Source: Campylobacterales bacterium
GTDB taxonomy: Bacteria; Campylobacterota; Campylobacteria; Campylobacterales; Sulfurovaceae
Assembly: GCA_016937075.1 (NCBI GenBank)
Contig: JAFGWQ010000066.1
Location: 1 to 15,987, forward strand
DNA length: 15,987 nt
Direction: 5' to 3'
Program-made: the position numbers and the translations under genes
Part shown: positions 1 to 7,914 of the stretch, piece by piece
Position numbering within the stretch: position 1 is the stretch's first letter
Layout of the letters: every line of letters starts with the position of its first letter
The notes under the pieces: model-generated
What the model was told of the DNA's origin: nothing
What the model saw: the letters and a program-made list of their open reading frames with translations, nothing else
Databases searched by the model: none

Positions 1-85
1 ATGTGACACCAAATGATGTTCCCCCTATCACACTAAGTGCGACACTTCCTTGAAGGAATCTTCTTCTAGAAACCTCTACCCTCAT
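1..85 (-). CDS. N-terminus of a Tat-exported protein (partial, runs off left edge)
   Basis: Only 28 codons are present. They start at an ATG (positions 85-83) with a strong Shine-Dalgarno GGAG at 94-91, five bases upstream, and the frame is open to the left edge. The peptide contains a textbook twin-arginine signal: residues 6-12 are SRRRFLQ, followed by a small-residue hydrophobic stretch (GSVALSVIGG). The mature protein is therefore probably folded with a cofactor in the cytoplasm and exported to the periplasm. SRRRFLQ-type signals are common on molybdopterin oxidoreductases and other redox enzymes, but nothing of the catalytic domain is visible, so the function is unassigned. It lies 143 bases downstream of the cytochrome b-diheme c gene on the same strand, so it may belong to the same sulfur/electron-transfer cluster. 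The real start is well supported; the identity is not. Confidence 0.72.
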   Translation of the reverse strand, partial: MRVEVSRRRFLQGSVALSVIGGTSFGVT

Positions 86-164
86 TTGTACTCCTAGATA
101 ATTAAAGGTTAAGCTTAAATAAAACTTAATGTAAAATTAGCATGTAATAAGTAAGCTTTAGACG

Positions 165-170
165 ATTATA
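165..170 (-). promoter_or_regulatory. Candidate -10 box (TATAAT) for the left-edge Tat gene
   Basis: On the minus strand this reads TTGTATAATC, a perfect TATAAT about 80 bases upstream of the ATG at 85. No good TTGACA-like -35 is seen, which is usual for promoters of this phylum. It would give the partial gene its own transcript despite lying behind the cytochrome b gene. The rest of 86-228 is AT-rich and holds no other recognisable feature except a palindrome TTAAGCTTAA at 109-118. Confidence 0.35.
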
Positions 171-228
171 CAAGATTTAACTTATGATAAACATAAATTA
201 CACTTATTTAGTCTAGTTTTATCGTCAT

Positions 229-1365
229 TTATTTGGTGGGTATCGAAATCTTATCATTGTCAAAAATACCATTTTCAAATCCTTCATGGCATGCCCAACA
301 ATTCGCTCTATCTTCTACTTCCTTGCTTTTAAATACGGCTGGATCGATATTTTCGTGTGCTTTTCTCCAATAATATGTTTTGGTTATACTTTTTGGTGCT
401 TCATTTTTGTCAAGTGAATTAATAAGTTTAAATGCAATTTTATTGGAAGATTGTTCCGCGCAATTATTAGTTAAAAAATTTAAAATTGATATCCTTGCTT
501 GTTTACTTATGTTAGCTTCTGTTATCTCTTCACCAAAATGATTGTCCAAATTATGCATGATTCTTTCCCAAGAACGTTTTGGCAGCATAAAAGGCGGATA
601 GGTCTTATGGCAATCTCCACAGTCAGTATAATAAGTCTTATGCTCTTGTTCAAAATCAACAGGAGAAAAGATAGAACGAGTAACAATATTGTCATAAGTA
701 ACAACGATATAAATAAAAATAGAAAACGTTACCAATATAAAAATATAACTAACAATATTGCTAAATTTTGAGATATTAGAATCTTTGCCTTCGGCTTTTT
801 TGTATCCAGTGATCATTGCAAATACCATGTTTGTTTTGTGGTAGAATTGCTCTATTAATACACCAATGATATGAATACATGCCCAAATACCAAGAAAATA
901 TGAAAGATAAAGATGCACATCAAATAACGTTATCATATGCACATAATGTTCTTTATTTAAAAATGCAAATATGCCACTACCTTCTTGCACGCCATATAAA
1001 AGCAATCCACTAATTACTATAAATGAACCAAAAAACAAAACAATAAGGGTATACCAACTAGAAGCAGGGTTATGTCCTGCAGGAATTTTTCTCCATCGAT
1101 TAATAACCTTTTCTTTAAAATACCACTGTAGATCTTTTAAATCAAGTTTAAATGTATCAAATGTAGCATATCTTGGACCTACAAATCCCCATATAATACG
1201 ATAAATGAGCATTACACCAAAAATCCAACCAAATGCTACATGATAATGAAGATATGTTTTGTTCAACGAACTAACAAAAGAGGCTATGAATGAGAGTGCG
1301 ATGATCCAGTGGATAATCCTTGTACAGATTGGCCATACAAATACTTTTCCTTGCTTGCGATTCAT
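229..1365 (-). CDS. Membrane cytochrome b fused to a diheme cytochrome c (DHC-type) domain
   Basis: This 378-residue protein joins two electron-transfer modules. Residues 1-190 look like a b561/Ni-Fe-hydrogenase-type cytochrome b: transmembrane segments near 17-33, 42-62, 103-125 and 147-172, with candidate heme b ligands among H19, H42, H151 and H165. A further membrane segment lies at about 203-223, followed by a probably periplasmic domain with two c-type heme motifs, CGDCH (249-253) and CWACH (356-360). The text around them (PPFMLPKRSWERIM, NHFGE, YYWRKAHENI) matches the diheme cytochrome c (DHC) family as I know it. In Rhodobacter and Shewanella, DHC and its cytochrome b are separate genes; here they are one polypeptide. 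The likely role is moving electrons between the quinone pool and periplasmic c-type carriers; direction cannot be read from sequence. It follows the sqr-like and cytochrome c genes after a 195-base gap, so it may have its own promoter. An AAAGAG sits about seven bases before the ATG. Confidence 0.85.
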   Translation of the reverse strand: MNRKQGKVFVWPICTRIIHWIIALSFIASFVSSLNKTYLHYHVAFGWIFGVMLIYRIIWGFVGPRYATFDTFKLDLKDLQWYFKEKVINRWRKIPAGHNPASSWYTLIVLFFGSFIVISGLLLYGVQEGSGIFAFLNKEHYVHMITLFDVHLYLSYFLGIWACIHIIGVLIEQFYHKTNMVFAMITGYKKAEGKDSNISKFSNIVSYIFILVTFSIFIYIVVTYDNIVTRSIFSPVDFEQEHKTYYTDCGDCHKTYPPFMLPKRSWERIMHNLDNHFGEEITEANISKQARISILNFLTNNCAEQSSNKIAFKLINSLDKNEAPKSITKTYYWRKAHENIDPAVFKSKEVEDRANCWACHEGFENGIFDNDKISIPTK

Positions 1366-1528
1366 ACATACTCTTTATAATATATAGTTATCATTAAGAT
1401 AATTTTAACAGATTTATTTAAAAATATGGTTTATAATTGTTAAAATAATGTTAAAAAGACAACTTATGGTGTTTAAAAAAAGAAAAATAATTACTTAAAT
1501 GAAGATAAATTAGGGTTAGATAGACCGC

Positions 1529-1543
1529 CACTTAAAATAAGTG
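1529..1543. promoter_or_regulatory. Inverted repeat CACTTA-AAA-TAAGTG between the cytochrome c and cytochrome b genes
   Basis: A perfect 6-base inverted repeat with a 3-base loop, 18 bases beyond the cytochrome c stop codon. It has no run of T after it on the minus strand, so it is a poor terminator. It could be an operator or a transcript-stabilising hairpin. The remaining 1366-1528 is AT-rich, with possible -10 sequences for the cytochrome b gene but nothing decisive. Confidence 0.25.
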
Positions 1544-1560
1544 ACGATAAAATAGAGGTA

Positions 1561-1941
1561 TTATTTTTTATTGAAATTATCATGGATATACTGTGCCATT
1601 GCATCAGTGTCATAATCCATTCCCTTTTCAATAATTTTTTTCATATTGTGTTCCATTACTTCGTGTTCTGTGCCGCTAGAATGTCCGCCTGAACCGCCCA
1701 TTTTGATATCAGTGATACCAAGTCTAAGCTCTTGGATAGTTTGATCATTAAGTGCAGGACCTTTTTTCTCTGTGTTTCCTTCGGCATTTTTACCATGACA
1801 TTTTGCACACATTTGCTCATAAACTTCCGCGGTACTTAGTTTATATGTCATTTTTGACTCTTGTGTTTCTTCTTTTTTGTCACATCCGGTCATGATAAAA
1901 AGAAGAGATGCCCCCAAAAGTAGTGATAGTGATTTTTTCAT
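1561..1941 (-). CDS. Monoheme cytochrome c lipoprotein, probable electron acceptor of the adjacent flavoprotein
   Basis: A 126-residue class I-like cytochrome c. Residues 1-20 are a lipoprotein signal peptide ending in FIMTGC, so the mature protein would start at lipidated C20 and stay membrane-tethered facing the periplasm. A single heme motif CAKCH is at 45-49; M108 in GMDYD is the likely sixth ligand, followed by the usual C-terminal helix (DAMAQYIHDNF). It begins 22 bases after the flavoprotein stop codon with a strong AAGGAG, so the two are almost certainly co-transcribed. The pairing recalls flavocytochrome c sulfide dehydrogenase, where a small cytochrome subunit accepts electrons from the sulfide-oxidising flavoprotein. 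That a lipid-anchored monoheme protein plays this role here is inference from position. Confidence 0.85.
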   Translation of the reverse strand: MKKSLSLLLGASLLFIMTGCDKKEETQESKMTYKLSTAEVYEQMCAKCHGKNAEGNTEKKGPALNDQTIQELRLGITDIKMGGSGGHSSGTEHEVMEHNMKKIIEKGMDYDTDAMAQYIHDNFNKK

Positions 1942-1963
1942 TCCATGTCTCCTTATTTAATTC

Positions 1964-3430
1964 TTATGCTCTACCAGAAAGCATGCCATACTGTGTCATT
2001 GGTTTAAGTGCATAAACTTTAAGTAACCACCAAATCCATCTCTCTTGAGTCGGGTCAAGCGGGAAAGATGGAGCTGGTTTACCTGTCCAGTTAAATTCAG
2101 CAAGCATAACTGTTCCAAGACTAGTAATCAAAGGACATACTGTATAACCATCATATTTCGCCGGTAACTCTTTTTTGCCTTCCATAACAGCTACAAGATT
2201 TTCTACCAATACTCTGTATTGTTTTCTAGCGCTTCCTCCTGTTTTGCCCATTGGCAATGCCGCGACATCCCCTACTGCAAAAACATTAGGATATTTTACA
2301 TGCTGAAGAGTCTCTTGAGTAACAGGTACCCAGCCTTTATCTGAACCAATCGGCGAGCTGGCTATCTCTTCAGGAGCCATTTGAGGCGGTGTGATATGCA
2401 TAAAATCATAAGGAACTTCCACTTTTTCTGATGCAGGGACCATTTCATACTCTTCGAGCACATCATCCCATTCACCTTTTTCAAGCCAGTGTTTTTTAAA
2501 TGTTGCTATTTTAGCAGCAGGATCTACGCTTATCAAATTATGATTGTAGTTATATTTCATATCTCTTGTTGCAAATTGTTTTACCATTGCATCATTATAT
2601 TCAGGTACACCAAACAATTTTCCGCCGTTTGGATATAAAGTCAATTCTGCATTTTCTCTAGCACCTGCCTCTCTAAGTCTTGCATCTGTTAGATACATGA
2701 TCTTTTTAGGAGCACCGCCGCATTTGATCGGAGTATCAGGATCTGTAAAAATACCTTTTACTTTTTTGCCGCTTTTTGCATCAGCTACAAATTTTTGCAT
2801 TTGTGTCCAAGTATCGGTTGCACCATCTCCAAAATAGATAGAACAAAGACCGTTTTGTCCGATTATTTTTTTGACTGCACTGCTATCACCTCTTGAAGTA
2901 ATACTCTCAGTGATACCTAGACCTTCAAGTCTTGCAAAGTCAAGCTTAAGTCCGGCAGCAACTATCATATAATCATAAGGGATTGTTTGTCCTTTATCTG
3001 TTTTTACCGTATTTTTTTCAGGATCGAATTCAACTGCTTTTTCTTGGATCCATTTTACGCCATCTGGCATAAAATCAGCTGTCATATATTCTATATCAGA
3101 ATTTGTCCAAACACCGCCACCCACTAGTGTTTGACCAGATTGATATGAAACTGATTTCGGATTTGGCTCAAGTATTGTAATATCAGGGTTTTCAAGAGTT
3201 CGCATAAGCAAAGCTGCTGTTGCTACACCGGATAGTCCGCCTCCGACTATTAATATCTTGCCTTTAGCATTTGAGCTTGCAGCTTTTGCTTCTGTAGCAA
3301 TACCGCTCCCCATCATCATGGCAGCACCGCCAAGCCCCATCATTTTCATCGCATCACGACGAGAAATGCCTTCTTGTTTTAAATATGCATCTATTTGTTC
3401 TAAATTTTCTTTAAATAGTTTTTTATCCAA
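1964..3430 (-). CDS. sqr: Tat-exported type II sulfide:quinone oxidoreductase-like flavoprotein
   Basis: A 488-residue FAD protein. SRRDAMK (23-29) plus a glycine/alanine/methionine-rich stretch forms a Tat signal, with likely cleavage near AKA (48-50). The FAD-binding GGGLSG is at 63-68 and the second FAD contact FAVGD at 384-388. Key type II SQR signatures are present: YQSGQTLVGGG (96-106), DTPIKCGGAPKKIMYL (232-247, with C237) and YDGYTVCPL (426-434, with C432). These correspond to the two redox cysteines and flanks of the mitochondrial-type SQR. The C-terminal hydrophobic tail (about 465-488) fits membrane attachment. It should oxidise sulfide to sulfane sulfur, passing electrons to quinone or to the neighbouring cytochrome c. 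The start is TTG: GGAG lies six bases before it, and the next ATG (M28) would destroy the Tat signal. The main alternative label is the flavoprotein subunit of flavocytochrome c (FccB); the cysteine contexts favour type II SQR. Confidence 0.85.
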   Translation of the reverse strand: MDKKLFKENLEQIDAYLKQEGISRRDAMKMMGLGGAAMMMGSGIATEAKAASSNAKGKILIVGGGLSGVATAALLMRTLENPDITILEPNPKSVSYQSGQTLVGGGVWTNSDIEYMTADFMPDGVKWIQEKAVEFDPEKNTVKTDKGQTIPYDYMIVAAGLKLDFARLEGLGITESITSRGDSSAVKKIIGQNGLCSIYFGDGATDTWTQMQKFVADAKSGKKVKGIFTDPDTPIKCGGAPKKIMYLTDARLREAGARENAELTLYPNGGKLFGVPEYNDAMVKQFATRDMKYNYNHNLISVDPAAKIATFKKHWLEKGEWDDVLEEYEMVPASEKVEVPYDFMHITPPQMAPEEIASSPIGSDKGWVPVTQETLQHVKYPNVFAVGDVAALPMGKTGGSARKQYRVLVENLVAVMEGKKELPAKYDGYTVCPLITSLGTVMLAEFNWTGKPAPSFPLDPTQERWIWWLLKVYALKPMTQYGMLSGRA

Positions 3431-3464
3431 AACGAACTCCTTTATACTCTAAACTTTTGAAATG

Positions 3465-3470
3465 ATTATA
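3465..3470 (-). promoter_or_regulatory. -10 box (TATAAT) of the sulfide-oxidation cluster
   Basis: A perfect TATAAT on the minus strand, about 35 bases upstream of the TTG start of the flavoprotein, preceded by very AT-rich DNA with T-rich tracts. It lies between the recJ stop codon (3543) and the flavoprotein gene, so it separates sulfide-gene transcription from the upstream housekeeping operon. No operator is recognised. Confidence 0.45.
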
Positions 3471-3512
3471 CTATATAATTAATAAATATATCTTAAATAT
3501 AAGTAAAATAAA

Positions 3513-3529
3513 ATAATTTTTTTAATTAT
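3513..3529 (-). terminator. Weak all-AT hairpin with T-rich tail after recJ
   Basis: Minus-strand ATAATT-AAAAA-AATTAT followed by TTTATTTT, 14 bases past the recJ stop. The stem has no G or C and would be unstable; in so AT-rich a spacer it may be chance. It is listed only because a terminator is expected here, between the recJ operon and the sulfide cluster. Confidence 0.2.
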
Positions 3530-3542
3530 AAATTATGATTAT

Positions 3543-5132
3543 CTATTTTATCAATAATTGTAATAATTCTACGTTTTTAAAAATTGATTTTCGTATAATA
3601 TATAATACTTTATCATAAGTTTTTTCTTCTAATGGATCTGCAGGGTTAAAATGAATGCCTTCTATTGTTTTACCATTTTGATATATTTGATATCGTCTAT
3701 GTTCACCGTTCTTACCCATAGAGACAGTACTTTTTATGTTTATATTACAAGATGCAAACACCAAATGAGGATTTGCTTCGCCATAAGGCTCAAAATTATC
3801 TAAGAGTGCAAAAAGCTTATCATCAATTAATTCCAGTTCTATTTCGCCCAAAGCACTATCAGTATTATCTGTATGAATGTCACAATAATTTGGCAATATA
3901 TCTATAAAATCCTCTAATTTATCTTCTCTCAAAGAAATACCTATTGCCATAGGATGTCCGCCAAACTTTTCTAATATATCTCTATAAGGATCAATTGATG
4001 CAAAGAGGTCAAAACCTTTTATACTTCTTCCGCTACCTTTTAATAACCCTTCTTTACTTTTACCAAGAACAATAGTTGGTTTTTTAAAATATCTTACCAT
4101 ATGTGAGGCTACAATTCCTAAAACTCCTTCATGCCAATCATCTCCTCTGATAATTAGGATCGAGCTATTTGGATTAAGTACTCCGTTTTTGGCTTGATTT
4201 AAGATCTCTTCTTCAATAATTTTTCGTTTTTCGTTTGTATTAACCAAATATGCAAGCTTTTCATATGCATCAGACAAGTCATCACTTTTTAAAAAACGAA
4301 CAGCTTGAGATGCATCGCTCATTCGTCCCGCACTATTTAAAAGAGGCGCTATCCAAAAAGAGATATCCTCACTTTTAAATTTTGATGATTTAAGATGATT
4401 TTTAAGAGCAGATACAAAAGGTTTTTGAGAATTATTAAGTTCTTTCAATCCTGCAATTACAATAGCCCTATTAATATGAAGCAGTGGCATCACATCAGCA
4501 ATAGTAGCAATGGCTACAAGAGATAAATATGATTTTAGATTTATTGTTAATTTTAGATGTTCTTTCAATCCTGCAATCAAATACCACGCTACTGCAGCAC
4601 CACAAATATCCGGGTATATAAATGTACAATCATCTTGTTTCGGATTAATAATAGCATATGCATTTGGTAATTTTTGCGGCGGGGTGTGGTGGTCAGTAAT
4701 AATAAGAGTTTTATTATTTTCCAAACACCAAGAAGCTACATCAGTAGCTGTAATTCCGTTATCAACTGTAATAATTAGATCAAAATCTTGAATATATGAT
4801 AATATTTTTGTAGATAGCCCGTATCCATGTTCAAACCGATTTGGTATAAACCATTTGATATTTATATCTATAAATTCAAAAAAATCTGAGAGTATAGTAG
4901 TAGATATAACTCCGTCTACATCATAATCACCTACGATTATAATTTTTTCTTTATTGTTAATTGCAGCTACAATGCGTTTGCATGCTTTATCCATATCTTT
5001 AAAAGTAGATGGATGCGGCAAATTAGATAGATTTAATAACCCACCGCTATCTTCAAATCTTTTTTTTAAATAATTTTCTATCTCTTCTAAAGTAAGTTTT
5101 GATAATTTTTGCAATGAAATTAAACCTTTCAT
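3543..5132 (-). CDS. recJ: Single-stranded-DNA-specific 5'-3' exonuclease RecJ
   Basis: A 529-residue DHH-family exonuclease, which degrades single-stranded DNA 5' to 3' during recombinational and mismatch repair. The phosphoesterase motifs are in order: GDYDVDG (68-74), DNG (124-126), DHH (147-149) and IATIADVMPL (208-217). The DHHA1 part has WHEGVLGIVASH (333-344), SGRS (367-370) and GGHPMAIG (391-398). Length is a little under that of E. coli RecJ and looks complete. It begins 40 bases after the pyrG stop on the same strand, so it is probably the last gene of dnaA-dnaN-pyrG-recJ. The start codon lies in one arm of a perfect hairpin (5130-5152), and no well-spaced Shine-Dalgarno is seen, which may mean low or regulated translation. 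pyrG-recJ adjacency is known from Helicobacter. Confidence 0.95.
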   Translation of the reverse strand: MKGLISLQKLSKLTLEEIENYLKKRFEDSGGLLNLSNLPHPSTFKDMDKACKRIVAAINNKEKIIIVGDYDVDGVISTTILSDFFEFIDINIKWFIPNRFEHGYGLSTKILSYIQDFDLIITVDNGITATDVASWCLENNKTLIITDHHTPPQKLPNAYAIINPKQDDCTFIYPDICGAAVAWYLIAGLKEHLKLTINLKSYLSLVAIATIADVMPLLHINRAIVIAGLKELNNSQKPFVSALKNHLKSSKFKSEDISFWIAPLLNSAGRMSDASQAVRFLKSDDLSDAYEKLAYLVNTNEKRKIIEEEILNQAKNGVLNPNSSILIIRGDDWHEGVLGIVASHMVRYFKKPTIVLGKSKEGLLKGSGRSIKGFDLFASIDPYRDILEKFGGHPMAIGISLREDKLEDFIDILPNYCDIHTDNTDSALGEIELELIDDKLFALLDNFEPYGEANPHLVFASCNINIKSTVSMGKNGEHRRYQIYQNGKTIEGIHFNPADPLEEKTYDKVLYIIRKSIFKNVELLQLLIK

Positions 5133-5152
5133 TCCAGTTCAAGTCTGGAATG
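5130..5152 (-). promoter_or_regulatory. 8-base inverted repeat covering the recJ start codon
   Basis: CATTCCAG at 5130-5137 and CTGGAATG at 5145-5152 are perfect reverse complements separated by seven bases. In the mRNA the ATG of recJ would sit at the base of the stem. No T tract follows, so it is not a classical terminator. It could hinder ribosome access to recJ or act as an intercistronic stabiliser or processing site. The structure is read directly; the function is inferred. Confidence 0.5.
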
Positions 5153-5172
5153 AATGAAATATATAAAATTTA

Positions 5173-6807
5173 TTATTTATCTTTGTGTTCCATACTTGCT
5201 TTTACAAATGCCAATATGGATTGATTTGGATGTTGTAATCTTGAAGTAAATTCCGGATGAAATTGCACACCCAAAAACCAAGGATGGTCTTTTACTTCAA
5301 CAGCTTCAATAAGTCCATTTGATTCACCTGAAATTATCATACCGTTTTTTTCAAGCATTTCTCTATATTTTGGATTTGCTTCATATCTATGGCGATGTCT
5401 TTCATAAATTACGGCTTCATTGTATGCTTTACGCAGATTTGAACCTTCCAATGTTTGGCATTCATACTCACCAAGTCTTAGAGTTCCGCCCAGTGGAGAT
5501 TTAGTAGTTCTTATCTGTTTTTTTCCGCTTGCGTCTATGAACTCGTCAATGAGATATATCATTGGATTTGGAGTTTGCTCATCAAATTCTACAGAATTGG
5601 CATCTTTTATACCGAGTACATTTCTTCCAAATTCAATAATAGCAAGCTGCATGCCAAGACAAATTCCCAAAAATGGAATTTTGTTTTCTCTAGCATATTT
5701 AATAGCAGCTATTTTACCCTCAACTCCTCTTTCTCCAAAACCGCCGGCTACTAAGATACCGTCACAATCTTGTAAAAATTTTTCGCTTCCTTCTTCTTCT
5801 ATTTTTTCGCTATCAACCCATTTGATAATTACCCGGCTATCAAGATTAGCTCCGGCATGGATAAGTGCTTCAGTAAGCGATTTATATGACTCTTTAAGAT
5901 CTAAATATTTACCTACAAATGCTATTTTTACTTCGCTTGAAGGCATAATAATTTTATTGACCAAATTGATCCATTGATCCATATTTGGTTTTAATTCTCC
6001 TAATTCAAGTTGTTTCGATATAGGTTTTAATATTTCTTGAGTCATAAAATTTAATGGTACTTTATAAATAGTAGCAGCATCAATTGCATCGATTACACTA
6101 TCTTCATCAACGTCACAGCTGTATGCTATTTTTCTTTTAAGATCGTTTGGCACAGGTTGTTCGGCACGTAAAATCAACATTTGTGGAGCAATACCTATAC
6201 GTCTAAGTTCTTGGACGGAGTGTTGAGTTGGCTTGGTTTTAAGTTCACCGGCTGCTTTTATATAAGGCAACAAAGTCACATGAATATTCATAACTCTGCT
6301 TTTTCCAAGTTCGTGTTTAATTTGGCGAATAGTCTCTAAGAATGGAAGACCCTCAATATCTCCTGTAGTACCGCCTAATTCTACTATTAAAATATCTTTA
6401 CCTTGTCCTGCTAAAAATATTCTATCTTTTATCTCGTTAACAATATGTGGGACTACTTGGATAGTTTTACCTAAATATTTTCCTTTTCTCTCATTTTCAA
6501 TGACAGTTTTATATACTTGACCTGTAGTAAAATTATTATTTTGTGTCAAAGATGTATCTATGAATCTTTCATAGTGTCCTAGATCTAAATCTGTTTCAGC
6601 ACCGTCTTTTGTAACAAAAACTTCTCCATGTTCAAGTGGGCTCATAGTTCCAGGATCGACGTTGATATATGGATCAAGTTTTAAAATTCCTATTTTAAAT
6701 CCTGAGTGTTTAAGTAAAGTTGCTATACTAGCTGCACTAATTCCCTTACCTAGAGAGCTAAGCACTCCTCCTGTTATGAATATATATTTTGTTTTATCAG
6801 TTGACAT
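5173..6807 (-). CDS. pyrG: CTP synthase
   Basis: A 544-residue, full-length CTP synthase, which converts UTP to CTP using ATP and glutamine in the cytoplasm. The synthetase domain begins with GGVLSSLGKG (13-22), contains the Mg/ATP region LDPYINVDPGTMSP (44-57) and GHYERF (77-82), and runs to about 265. The C-terminal class I glutamine amidotransferase has the nucleophile C383 in GICLGMQ, the oxyanion region GGFGERG (355-361), and the His-Glu pair H517 and E519 in QFHPEF. It starts 14 bases after the dnaN stop; an AAGGAA is about 12 bases before the ATG. Its place directly after dnaN, where most relatives I know have gyrB, is unusual. Confidence 0.97.
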   Translation of the reverse strand: MSTDKTKYIFITGGVLSSLGKGISAASIATLLKHSGFKIGILKLDPYINVDPGTMSPLEHGEVFVTKDGAETDLDLGHYERFIDTSLTQNNNFTTGQVYKTVIENERKGKYLGKTIQVVPHIVNEIKDRIFLAGQGKDILIVELGGTTGDIEGLPFLETIRQIKHELGKSRVMNIHVTLLPYIKAAGELKTKPTQHSVQELRRIGIAPQMLILRAEQPVPNDLKRKIAYSCDVDEDSVIDAIDAATIYKVPLNFMTQEILKPISKQLELGELKPNMDQWINLVNKIIMPSSEVKIAFVGKYLDLKESYKSLTEALIHAGANLDSRVIIKWVDSEKIEEEGSEKFLQDCDGILVAGGFGERGVEGKIAAIKYARENKIPFLGICLGMQLAIIEFGRNVLGIKDANSVEFDEQTPNPMIYLIDEFIDASGKKQIRTTKSPLGGTLRLGEYECQTLEGSNLRKAYNEAVIYERHRHRYEANPKYREMLEKNGMIISGESNGLIEAVEVKDHPWFLGVQFHPEFTSRLQHPNQSILAFVKASMEHKDK

Positions 6808-6821
6808 AAATTGATTGTTCC

Positions 6822-7889
6822 TTACATTACTATTGGCATTATTATGGTCATGAATTGTTGGTCTTTTACTACAAATGGGAGATTTGGTTCATTAAAATCC
6901 ATTTCAAATTTATCTTCATCGCTTTGAAAAATAAAATCTAAAAGATATTTGCTATTAAAACTTATTTCAAATTTTTCTTGAATCCCTGTATTTACTTCCA
7001 ATTCTGTTTTTGCTTCTACATTATCGCTGCTAAGAGAATGAAATATTATTATATTTGAATGAATAGACATTTTGATATCTTGTGAAATCGTTGTCATCAT
7101 TTTTATAGATTCAGCCATCTCTTTTTTTGGAAGAATAGTAGAGTATTTTATCGAATTAGGAATAATTCTAGCATAATCGGGAAATTTTCCATTAATTAAA
7201 CGAGTATAGAAATAATAATTTTGATTTGTAATTATCAAGTTAGTATTATCGTAGTAGATATTTATTTGGTCTAAAAATAATTTTTGTATTTCCAAAATAG
7301 CTTTTTTAGGAATTATTAAAGCGAGCTCTTGTTCGCTTTCGTTTTCGATCGTTGCGATGGCTAATCTTCTTGTATCAGTTCCTACTATATCAGTCGATTT
7401 GTTCTTAATATTTATTAATGCACCGTTTAATTCAAATTTTGGATTATTCGTATCAATTGCAGGAGAGATTTTTTTCAAACTTTGTATAAGATGCATAGAG
7501 TCTAATGTAATTTGAGGTTTATTTTCTATACTTGGAAAAACAGGATAATTTGCTGCATCAAATATAGGGAGTTTGAATTTTGATTGTTTTTGTTTGATAA
7601 CCAATGAAGAATCCAAAACTTCTAGGATTATCTCATCGTCTTTTAAAATACGGATAATATCTAAAAGTTTTTTACCATTGGCAGTACATTTGCCATCTTG
7701 TTCTACTATGATATGTTTTGTGTTTATGCTAAGTCCAATTTCAAGATCACAAGCTTTTATGATGCATTCATTATCATTGGCATCAAAGAAAATATGAGAA
7801 GTTATTTGACTGGCATCTTTTTTTTCCAAAAATGGTTGCAAATTGATCAAGATAGATTCAATAACTTGCTTTTGAACTTTAATCTTCAT
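6822..7889 (-). CDS. dnaN: DNA polymerase III beta subunit (sliding clamp)
   Basis: The ring-shaped processivity clamp for the replicative polymerase, also a docking platform for repair proteins. I place the start at ATG 7889-7887, giving 355 residues: AAGGAG lies five bases upstream. An in-frame GTG at 7895 would overlap that ribosome-binding site and is rejected. Family signatures seen include FELNGALI (152-159) and GTDTRRLA (170-177) at the domain 1/2 region, and a C-terminal MPIVM in place of the usual MPMRL-like end that forms part of the partner-binding pocket. The gene is on the same strand as dnaA and separated from it by the 161-base origin segment. Confidence 0.96.
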   Translation of the reverse strand: MKIKVQKQVIESILINLQPFLEKKDASQITSHIFFDANDNECIIKACDLEIGLSINTKHIIVEQDGKCTANGKKLLDIIRILKDDEIILEVLDSSLVIKQKQSKFKLPIFDAANYPVFPSIENKPQITLDSMHLIQSLKKISPAIDTNNPKFELNGALINIKNKSTDIVGTDTRRLAIATIENESEQELALIIPKKAILEIQKLFLDQINIYYDNTNLIITNQNYYFYTRLINGKFPDYARIIPNSIKYSTILPKKEMAESIKMMTTISQDIKMSIHSNIIIFHSLSSDNVEAKTELEVNTGIQEKFEISFNSKYLLDFIFQSDEDKFEMDFNEPNLPFVVKDQQFMTIIMPIVM

Positions 7890-7914
7890 AAACACTCCTT
7901 ATTTATAAATAAAA

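Noticed and set aside
1..60. Left-edge sequence resembling the terminal inverted repeat of an IS21-like element, or a plus-strand C-terminal tail ending at 51-53
   Set aside because: The minus strand explains it better: a ribosome-binding site, an ATG and an in-frame Tat signal peptide open to the edge.
1964..3430. Naming the flavoprotein FccB outright
   Set aside because: The KCGGAPKKIMYL and YDGYTVCPL contexts are those of type II SQR; only the Tat signal and linked cytochrome suggest FccB.
7890..7895. GTG start for dnaN two codons upstream of the ATG at 7889
   Set aside because: It overlaps the AAGGAG ribosome-binding site, which is correctly spaced only for the ATG.
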